5,756 bases of DNA, taken from Desulfobacteraceae bacterium (GTDB taxonomy: Bacteria > Desulfobacterota > Desulfobacteria > Desulfobacterales > Desulfobacteraceae). A program made the position numbers and the translations under genes. The stretch is from positions 1 through 5,756 of the forward strand of contig JAFLJU010000357.1 of NCBI GenBank assembly GCA_022712835.1. The letters run 5' to 3'. A model generated the notes under the pieces. That model saw nothing but the letters and a program-made list of their open reading frames with translations. It searched no databases and was not told the DNA's origin. Positions 1-5,756 of this stretch are shown here, piece by piece (positions within the stretch are counted from its first letter, which is position 1; each line of letters starts with the position of its first letter).

Positions 1-2
1 CT

Positions 3-71
3 TTAAATGAAGTACAAATCAAATACCTGAAAGCATTGGGGGTAAGCCCGGATATTTTTATAAAACCTTAA
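3..71 (+). CDS. Possible C-terminal tail of an unidentified convergent gene (partial, weak)
   Basis: A plus-strand frame is open from the window edge and ends at a TAA at 69-71, giving 22 residues. They read like ordinary protein and end in ALGVSPDIFIKP. The pattern GVS...KP resembles the end of a response-regulator receiver, where the lysine before proline is the conserved phosphorylation-site lysine; the kinase in this window has GVSRYLMKP at that place. A complete receiver would continue for a further helix, so if this is one it is cut short. It may equally be the end of another protein or a chance open frame, because 22 codons without a stop is not significant alone. The same bases are also read on the minus strand by the run-out end of the broken PAS gene. 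Confidence 0.25.
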   Translation, partial: LNEVQIKYLKALGVSPDIFIKP

Positions 72-413
72 GCAAAAATCAAAAATTGCATAAAAAAAAC
101 CATCAAAGATCAGCAATAAAGGGTGCGGAATGTATGTTATACCAGTATGCTTTCTTACATATTCATCTAAGGGGCACCATTTTCCATGATCATCTCGTAT
201 TCTTTTGCAGCCGCTGCAGATTGGTAAAAGTCCACGCAGCACTTTTACCTCTTTAAACAGTGTTTTTTTCTCAGCCAATGTCTTTTCAAGTTTTTTAATT
301 AATCCAATCTGTTGTTGTTCTAAATTTTTTTGTTTATTTATTTCCCCTGTTATTCCAACATTTTTTAAATGTTTTCCATCTTCTTTGAGCAACCTCGCTC
401 TAATTTCAGCCCA
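3..413 (-). pseudogene. Broken PAS-protein gene, 3' half (end of PAS, coiled coil, truncated Cys tail)
   Basis: This is the continuation, in the same frame, of the PAS domain cut by the TAG at 414-416. It begins WAEIRARLLKEDGK and NVGITGEI, the last strands and DIT-like end of a PAS/PAC domain. A coiled-coil linker follows (KKLEKTLAEKKTLFKEVK), then the tail LRGLLPICSGCKRIRDD with KWCPLDEYVRKHTG, ending near 141. In related proteins I recall this tail going on to a second Cys-x-x-Cys and a short LYP-like end. Here resemblance stops after HTG, and the frame runs through about 45 hydrophobic, unrelated residues to a TAA at 3-5. Translated alone, the longest frame would start at a TTG at 392 (129 residues) and would lack a whole domain. 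The likely reading is a decayed gene with a lost or rearranged 3' end. Confidence 0.65.
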
Positions 414-704
414 CTAAAGAGTACCATTTTTATGGATTAATTCGATTTCAACGGTCCGAACATTTTTTATGCCTTTTTCTAACCTTGGAATTTCTTCTGC
501 TATCATTGCTGTAATTTCCTGAAGGGATTCGGGGGTAAGTCGATTCTCTATGGAAGAATTTAAATATTCCTTTACGTTGCACCCACTGATTTTTTTAATG
601 GATTCAGTAACATATTCAAATTTCATTGTCTCAACATCTAACGCCCAGATAGCATCAATCAAATTGTCCGAAACGAATCGATGTTTTTTCTCCAATTCTT
701 CGAC
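414..704 (-). pseudogene. Broken PAS-protein gene, 5' half (PAS domain ending at an in-frame TAG)
   Basis: The frame encodes most of a PAS sensor domain. The entry helix is VEELEKKHRFVSDNLIDAIW, then LDVETMKFEYVTESIKKISG and the PAC strand TVEIELIHKNGTL, where a TAG (414-416) stops it. The following residues in the same frame complete the domain, so the stop is a nonsense change inside a PAS domain, not a natural end. The coiled-coil entry helix extends upstream of the only apparent start, a TTG at 695 with no good ribosome-binding site, and reaches a second in-frame stop, TAA at 705-707. The gene therefore has no clear start. It lies about 58 bases after the kinase stop codon in the same orientation and may once have been the next gene of the operon, or part of a larger PAS-kinase. 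A small functional PAS-only protein of 93 residues is possible but less likely. Confidence 0.7.
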
Positions 705-762
705 TTACTTTTTAATATTATTTGGTATGAGGTAACCCCCTAACAAAAAAATGTTTGATTCC

Positions 763-3700
763 TTAAGATGCCTTTTTTTTATCTATCAATTCTCTAATGG
801 CTGAAGCTAAATCATTTTTCAAAACAGGTTTCATCAAATACCTGCTCACTCCCATTTGTATAGCTTTCTCGTCATTCACCAACCCGCTGAAACCGGAACA
901 AAGGATAGATGGAATGTCCTCCCGGACCTCATGAATTTTTTGAAGCAATTCAATCCCTGTCATTCCCGGCATTGTCATATCTGTTATGATCAAATCGAAT
1001 TGATGAGGATTTTTTTGAAAATCGTTGAACGCATCAATCCCGTTCTGAAATGAATGAACTTTATAACCATATCCTTCTAAAATCATTTTGTAACAAAGCC
1101 TGATATCCTCTTCATCATCCACCATCATGATAGATTCATTTCCCTCAAATACGGAAGCCATATCATTCTTAATTTGTTTGTGGTTTGTCTCTTGTTCGGT
1201 TATCGGGAAATAGATATAGAAATTGGTCCCCTTATCAGGTGTGCTGCTCACCTCCAAAAAACCATCATGTTCTTCAACAATAGCATTAACAAGCGCCAGG
1301 CCTAATCCTGTCCCTTCTCCCGCTCTCCTAGTGGTGAAATAGGGATCAAATGCTTTTTCTAAAGTTTCGTTGTCCATACCATGCCCGGTGTCACTTACCT
1401 GAAGTTGAAGATATTTTCCCAAGGCTATATTTTTATCACCCTTGTGTTTTGGTTCAGATATCTCAATGTCTTTTAAAGAAACTTTTAAAATTCCTCCCTT
1501 ATCCATCATGGCATGGTAGGCATTGGTGCACAAATTCATAACAATCTGGTGAATTTTTGTAGGGTCCGCTAAGATCATGCTTCTTGTACCGATTGTTTCT
1601 TTTATTTCGATGGTAGATGGTATTGAGGATCGCAATAGTTTAAGTGCTTCTTTTACCTGAAGATACGCTTTGATTGGGTGCTTCTCAGTTTCTTTTTGCC
1701 TGCTAAAAGTCAGAATTTGCTGAACCAGTGCTGTTGCCCTTTGTGCGCCCTTAACTATTTGTCCAATATACCGTTTTACTTTTTCAGACCCATCAAGGTT
1801 CATTTCAGCCAACTGGGCATATCCGAAAATACCGGATAAAATATTATTAAAATCATGGGCGATTCCACCGGCAAGCGTTCCAATGGCTTCCATTTTCTGG
1901 GATTGACGAAGTTGTGCTTCCACTCGCTGAACAGTCTCTTGGGCCTTGTTATATTCTGTCCTATCCCGTACGAAACCAACAATTCCGACAACCCGACCAG
2001 CTTTGTTATATTTTGGTTTTAACTTAAACTCACATATCGTATGATGTTCCAGAGCATCCGTATGGATCTTAAACTCCTGAGTAACTGTACTTTTTCCATT
2101 GAAAGCCTGTTGGAAGACTTGCTCTGCGCTTTGTTTATCGTTTGAACAAAAAATATCCAGACAGGTTTTACCAATCCATTTTTCACGGGTTTGTCCGATC
2201 AGCGTTTCAAAGGCCGTATTAAGGGACGTAAATTTGCCGTCTTCAGATACAGTAAAGATACCATCACTTGCGGTCTCAATAATTATGCGATAACGCTTCT
2301 CACTTACGACCAGTTCTTCTTCTGCTCTTTTTCTATCGGTTATATTTAAGGCTGAAAATGTGACACCCTTTGTAAAATCATTCAGGTCAGCAGGCGTTGA
2401 ACTCAAAGACACATCGATAATTTCACCATTCTTGCAGCGCCAGCAAGTCTCAATGGTTCCTGTCCCTTTTTTTTTAATCTGCCGATATTTCCTGCGTCCC
2501 ACATCTTCAAACTCAACATCTGTGGGATATAAAATCCTGGAAGATTTCCCCAATAGTTCGTCTTGAGAATAACCGGTCATCTTACAAAGTTGCTGGTTTG
2601 CCTGGGTGATAATTCTATTAGAGACCATACCAATACCTGCAGGCACAGACCGAAAAAGGCTTTTTAATTCTACAGTTGTTTGGTCCAGTGTCTCTTGAGC
2701 TCTTATACGTAAATTGATCGTATGACCCAGCCACCATGATATGAAAAACATAATCGTTACAATCAATCCATAAAAAGGTAAAAATCTAAGGAATATAATC
2801 CAGGATGATTTTTTCAGAGCGTGGGTTGAGACCAAAGAAACGACCTTCCAGTAGAACCCTTTATTGCCATATCCATTTTGATACGGTTTCAAGGCTTGTT
2901 CAGATCCTGTGGAACTATGCATACCTGTAGCTGTAATACGGATGGTTGCATATGAGAATAGTCCACTATCAATCGTAAATTGTCCCTCCTCAACATTGGC
3001 TATTTGCCCCCATGCAATAGGATTGGTTAAAGCCATTTTCTTATTTTTCCGATCTGTAAAAAGAAAGCCCCATTCATCTTCCGGCTGCGCCGCCTTCAGG
3101 TAAAAACCATCAGAATTTATGAGCATGACCGTTCCTGCACTGGAAGCGTGTATAGAATCAAGGTGATCTATCAGTTTGTCACCCAGATAATTCAGTAGGA
3201 CAATCCCCATTTTTCGACCTTCAAAGTCAAACACCGGCATGCCAAAACGAATCATTGGTTTTAGCGGGTATTCAATTTTGCCATGTTCTATATTAAGGTC
3301 AAGTGGCGAAACAGATATCTGGCTTAAGTTTAATTTGATGGTCTCCTTAAAATAATATCGATCCGCCTTATTTTGCAATTCATTATCCGGTACAAATGTG
3401 TATCGACCATTATTAAAGTTGATCCGAATCTGTTCCATGCCATTTTGATCAATGAAACGGATTTGATCATAAATCGCAGTCTCTTTACATAAATTTAGAA
3501 AAAGCTGGATTAGCTCCTGCCGATGCCCGGTTTGCCGGGTAGTCAACCATTTATGAAGCTTAGTGTGGTTGGCCAGAAAAATTAGATTATACGCATTCAT
3601 TTTTATGTCATTTTCAATGATCGTTTGTAATAATTTTATGTTTTGTTGCTCATTGGAAAGCAAGATTTGTTTTTGAGAGTTTTTCTCTTGAGAAAAAAAT

Positions 3701-3792
3701 ATCCAAAATATAACAGTCGTAATAAAAAGGAGCACTAAAAAGATAAAACTACTGTATCGTAAACCCGGTAAAAAGTGTCTCTTTAATTTCAT
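763..3792 (-). CDS. Membrane-bound hybrid sensor histidine kinase (Cache-like sensor, PAS-PAS-HisKA-HATPase-REC)
   Basis: A 1009-residue inner-membrane kinase that should autophosphorylate on histidine and pass phosphate to its own receiver. Domains: membrane helix about 13-33; extracytoplasmic Cache-like sensor about 35-328, with RYYFKET (145-151), VSPLDLN (161-167) and a PVFD..G...GIVLLNYLG strand (186-204); second membrane helix about 331-355; PAS 1 about 374-490; PAS 2 about 497-620, ending in DRTEYNKAQ; dimerisation helix with [10 protein letters not shown] and His646; ATPase domain with N box around [10 protein letters not shown] (753-762), G1 DTGHGMD (801-807), F box FDPYFTTR (815-822) and G2 [11 protein letters not shown]; receiver from about 887 with acidic pair Asp892/Asp893, phospho-acceptor Asp938 ([11 protein letters not shown]), Ser966 and Lys988. 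All catalytic residues are present. The ATG at 3792 is right because the first membrane helix follows at once and the next Met is residue 65. There is no DNA-binding or enzymatic output domain, so a separate phosphotransfer partner is likely. The ligand cannot be told from sequence. PAS 1 carries an unusual CWRC (450-453). Confidence 0.96.
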   Translation of the reverse strand: MKLKRHFLPGLRYSSFIFLVLLFITTVIFWIFFSQEKNSQKQILLSNEQQNIKLLQTIIENDIKMNAYNLIFLANHTKLHKWLTTRQTGHRQELIQLFLNLCKETAIYDQIRFIDQNGMEQIRINFNNGRYTFVPDNELQNKADRYYFKETIKLNLSQISVSPLDLNIEHGKIEYPLKPMIRFGMPVFDFEGRKMGIVLLNYLGDKLIDHLDSIHASSAGTVMLINSDGFYLKAAQPEDEWGFLFTDRKNKKMALTNPIAWGQIANVEEGQFTIDSGLFSYATIRITATGMHSSTGSEQALKPYQNGYGNKGFYWKVVSLVSTHALKKSSWIIFLRFLPFYGLIVTIMFFISWWLGHTINLRIRAQETLDQTTVELKSLFRSVPAGIGMVSNRIITQANQQLCKMTGYSQDELLGKSSRILYPTDVEFEDVGRRKYRQIKKKGTGTIETCWRCKNGEIIDVSLSSTPADLNDFTKGVTFSALNITDRKRAEEELVVSEKRYRIIIETASDGIFTVSEDGKFTSLNTAFETLIGQTREKWIGKTCLDIFCSNDKQSAEQVFQQAFNGKSTVTQEFKIHTDALEHHTICEFKLKPKYNKAGRVVGIVGFVRDRTEYNKAQETVQRVEAQLRQSQKMEAIGTLAGGIAHDFNNILSGIFGYAQLAEMNLDGSEKVKRYIGQIVKGAQRATALVQQILTFSRQKETEKHPIKAYLQVKEALKLLRSSIPSTIEIKETIGTRSMILADPTKIHQIVMNLCTNAYHAMMDKGGILKVSLKDIEISEPKHKGDKNIALGKYLQLQVSDTGHGMDNETLEKAFDPYFTTRRAGEGTGLGLALVNAIVEEHDGFLEVSSTPDKGTNFYIYFPITEQETNHKQIKNDMASVFEGNESIMMVDDEEDIRLCYKMILEGYGYKVHSFQNGIDAFNDFQKNPHQFDLIITDMTMPGMTGIELLQKIHEVREDIPSILCSGFSGLVNDEKAIQMGVSRYLMKPVLKNDLASAIRELIDKKKAS
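3789..3792 (-). promoter_or_regulatory. ATGA stop-start overlap coupling the chemoreceptor and kinase genes
   Basis: The TGA ending the chemoreceptor gene (3789-3791) overlaps the ATG of the kinase gene (3790-3792) in the motif ATGA. The only Shine-Dalgarno-like stretch is a weak GGTGGGA inside the end of the receptor gene, about 11 bases before the ATG, which is farther than usual. Kinase translation is therefore probably helped by ribosomes finishing the receptor. This also fixes the kinase start and shows that the two genes share a transcript. Confidence 0.8.
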
Positions 3793-5756
3793 ATTTTAAA
3801 CTGTCCCACCATGCTGTTAAGTGTCTCAGCCAGTTTGGATAATTCTATAGCACTGACACTTACCTGCTGACTGCCGGTTTTCATTTCAGCAGCAGCCTGA
3901 TTCACCTCGGCAATATCCTGATTCACTTCTCCGGCTACTGCCGATATCTGGTTGACATTCTCATTGACTTCCTGGACTCCAGCGGCAGCCTGACTCACAT
4001 TGTTCGAAATTTCCTGGGTGGTGGCGGACTGTTCTTCAATGGCCGTTGCAACAGTAGTAACAATATCATTAATGTCATTAATGACCGTAACAATAGATTC
4101 AATAGCACTGATAGATTCAGCAGTTGTGGTCTGGATTCCGGTAATCTTTTCATTGATTTCGCTGGTGGCTTCAGCTGTTTGCTGAGCAAGCGATTTAATC
4201 TCTCCTGCGACAACAGCGAATCCTTTACCGGCCTCTCCTGCTCTGGCAGCTTCAATGGTGGCATTGAGTGCTAAAAGATTGGTTTGTGCAGAGATATCGG
4301 CTATCGTATCCGTGACCTTGCTGATTTGGGCGGAAGCCTTTCCCAGTTCATCAACCTTTCCTGCAACTTCCTTCGCTTTCTTAACTGCTCTGGAGGTTGT
4401 TTCGCTGCCTTTGGCCATATTGGCGGCAATCTCATTGATGGTTGCTGTCATCTCTTCTGCGGCGGCAACAATCATATGGATATTGGTCGTGGTTTGTTCT
4501 GTTGCTGCGGCCACGCTATTCATATTTGTGGCCATTTCTTCAGAAGCTGCGGCAACACTATTTGATTTTTCAGTAGTTTGTTCCGAATTTGTGGAGATCT
4601 GTTCTGAAATAGCGGAAAGTTCTGTAGAAGAAGCAGTCAGTGTCAAGGTTCCTGATACAATATCTGTGAACATTTTTCGCAAGTTTTTAGACATGCTGTT
4701 TAGGGCATCGGTAAGAATTCCGATTTCATCTTTTCGGGAGATATCTATAACCTGAGTCAGGTCTCCTCTGGCTATTTCCTGTGCGATTTTTACGCTTTCA
4801 ATGATGGGAACCGAGATGGAGCGACTGAAAAGAATGGCAAAGATTACAATAAAAATAACGGAAATCAGTGCAATAACTCCGATTTTTATCTCTAATGTTT
4901 TGATGGAGGCAAAGGACTTTGCTTCATCAATCTCAGCCAAAATAGCCCAGGTGAAACTTCCGACATTAACAGGTGAAAAAACTGATAATACGCGATTGTC
5001 ATTATAGCCTGTAATAATTTTTTTACCTGCTTTACCGGACAAGGCCGCATTGCTTGCTTCAGTGTCCATCGAACCTTTTTGGGGATTGTCAAAACTTGCT
5101 TTAACCGAGTGGTTGTCCGGGTCAAGAATGGAATCAGACCGCATCAGCTTGTCTGGCCCCACTAAGTAGGTCTCCCCGATGTCACCCAATCCGAATGTTG
5201 TTCCCATAACTTTGTTTATTTGGTCAAGAGGTAGTTGAAAGGCAATGATGCCAATCAATGACCCCGATTTGTCGGTTATCGGATATCCTGCAAACATGGC
5301 AGGATCATTATTACTGGGGGCATAGGGCGACATGTCCACAAGATATGGTTCACCCGAATTTACAATTTTTGACCATAAAGTTCCAAGCCCTGAATCTTTA
5401 TATCGCCCATGGCGCAAATTCTCACCAAGATCACTCTCCTTTGCTGCACTATACATTACATGACCGTGTTTCGAACAAAGAAGAAATACATCATAGACAC
5501 CGCTTTTTTTATAAAATTGTTCCAGAGGGGCACCCAGGGTAGTCCAAATTTGTCTATATTCCTGAGTGCTTACATCATATTTTCCGTTTGGTGAGGTTTT
5601 CATGTCATCATGATACGTTACCAGCCTGTCATAAAGCATTTTTATATCTCGGCCTTTTGCAAAGATTTCCATTTTAAGTAGTATATCATCGAAATAGGTT
5701 TCTATTGCACTCTTTTTAGCCTGTTGTGTGGCTTCAAGCTTAGCAAAAACTTCCTG
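3789..5756 (-). CDS. Methyl-accepting chemotaxis protein with Cache-like sensor (5' end outside window)
   Basis: A transmembrane chemoreceptor that should signal ligand binding to CheA/CheW. The frame is open to the window edge: 28 codons lie upstream of the first ATG (5672) and include [20 protein letters not shown], typical of the start of a Cache sensor. The true start and first membrane helix are therefore missing, and 655 residues are visible. Counting from the first visible codon: sensor to about 285, with [16 protein letters not shown] (88-103), [11 protein letters not shown] and a second lobe containing [19 protein letters not shown]; membrane helix about 290-311; HAMP about 312-364 (DEIG 343-346); then a signalling coiled coil with the hairpin tip [18 protein letters not shown] and [10 protein letters not shown] (491-518, about 4203-4286). 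Methylation-type AASEEM, AATEQT and AAAEEM patches are present. The end, VGQFKI, lacks a CheR-docking pentapeptide. No cheA, cheW, cheR or cheB is in the window, so this is an orphan receptor gene coupled to a kinase gene. The ligand is unknown. Confidence 0.95.
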   Translation of the reverse strand, partial: QEVFAKLEATQQAKKSAIETYFDDILLKMEIFAKGRDIKMLYDRLVTYHDDMKTSPNGKYDVSTQEYRQIWTTLGAPLEQFYKKSGVYDVFLLCSKHGHVMYSAAKESDLGENLRHGRYKDSGLGTLWSKIVNSGEPYLVDMSPYAPSNNDPAMFAGYPITDKSGSLIGIIAFQLPLDQINKVMGTTFGLGDIGETYLVGPDKLMRSDSILDPDNHSVKASFDNPQKGSMDTEASNAALSGKAGKKIITGYNDNRVLSVFSPVNVGSFTWAILAEIDEAKSFASIKTLEIKIGVIALISVIFIVIFAILFSRSISVPIIESVKIAQEIARGDLTQVIDISRKDEIGILTDALNSMSKNLRKMFTDIVSGTLTLTASSTELSAISEQISTNSEQTTEKSNSVAAASEEMATNMNSVAAATEQTTTNIHMIVAAAEEMTATINEIAANMAKGSETTSRAVKKAKEVAGKVDELGKASAQISKVTDTIADISAQTNLLALNATIEAARAGEAGKGFAVVAGEIKSLAQQTAEATSEINEKITGIQTTTAESISAIESIVTVINDINDIVTTVATAIEEQSATTQEISNNVSQAAAGVQEVNENVNQISAVAGEVNQDIAEVNQAAAEMKTGSQQVSVSAIELSKLAETLNSMVGQFKI
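4437..4562 (-). repeat. Three tandem 14-residue (two-heptad) repeats in the chemoreceptor coiled coil
   Basis: Three adjoining 42-base units encode [28 protein letters not shown] and [14 protein letters not shown]. Each spans two heptads and carries a small-small-x-Glu-Glu/Gln patch typical of receptor methylation sites. The first two units match clearly, while the third fits the pattern but is diverged. This is coding repetition inherent to a methylated coiled coil, perhaps from an old duplication of heptads, and not a mobile or recent DNA repeat. Confidence 0.5.

Noticed and set aside
414..416. TAG read as pyrrolysine or by suppression
   Set aside because: Some Desulfobacterota do encode pyrrolysine, but its known use is in methylamine methyltransferases. 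A second in-frame TAA upstream and the lost tail fit gene decay better.
742..755. Possible terminator after the kinase gene (AACA / TGTT around an A/T run)
   Set aside because: The stem is only four A/T-rich pairs with no G+C-rich core, too weak to call a rho-independent terminator.
3789..3830. CheR-docking tail on the chemoreceptor
   Set aside because: The protein ends NSMVGQFKI, with no NWETF-like aromatic-acidic pentapeptide or flexible linker.
4255..4755. A 166-codon open frame on the plus strand opposite the chemoreceptor
   Set aside because: It is a shadow of the Ala/Ser/Thr/Glu-rich coiled coil: the product is a hydrophobic, repetitive Ala/Val/Ile/Ser string with no family resemblance, and the minus-strand frame is unmistakably a chemoreceptor.
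5670..5672. ATG at 5672 as the chemoreceptor start
   Set aside because: The frame stays open upstream to the window edge with typical Cache-entry helix residues, and a start here would drop the first membrane helix expected for this family.

Overview
The window holds signal-transduction genes read on the minus strand, in transcription order: a methyl-accepting chemotaxis protein (5756 down to 3789, start outside the window), a hybrid sensor histidine kinase (3792 down to 763), and a broken PAS-domain gene (about 704 down to 141). A short open stretch on the plus strand at 3-71 may be the tail of a convergent gene, but the case is weak. There are no RNA genes, insertion sequences, CRISPR arrays or convincing terminators.

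The DNA is AT-rich. The protein style points to a sulfate-reducing or related member of the Desulfobacterota (Desulfobacterales-like). The signs are the PAS/PAC wording of the kinase, its HDFNN-type dimerisation box with a C-terminal receiver, and the LRGLLPIC..CK.IRDD tail in the broken gene. I know this tail from many deltaproteobacterial PAS proteins. The assignment rests on recalled family resemblance, not on a search.

The receptor and kinase genes overlap by four bases (ATGA), so they are almost certainly co-transcribed and probably translationally coupled. Both proteins are membrane-bound with Cache-like extracytoplasmic sensors. The receptor should feed a CheA/CheW array encoded elsewhere. 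The kinase should pass phosphate from His646 to its own receiver Asp938, and then probably through a phosphotransfer protein not seen here. The pair therefore looks like a two-output sensory unit, in which one transcript supplies a motility receptor and a kinase; whether they sense related ligands is inference.

Downstream of the kinase, the PAS gene has an in-frame TAG, an upstream in-frame TAA, and a tail that loses family resemblance before its second cysteine pair. It looks like a decaying remnant. Bases 1-140 and 705-762 hold nothing else I can support. I see no strong evidence for a new biological system. The most unusual points are the coupled receptor-kinase pair, the nonsense-interrupted PAS gene and a CxxC substitution in the kinase's first PAS domain.
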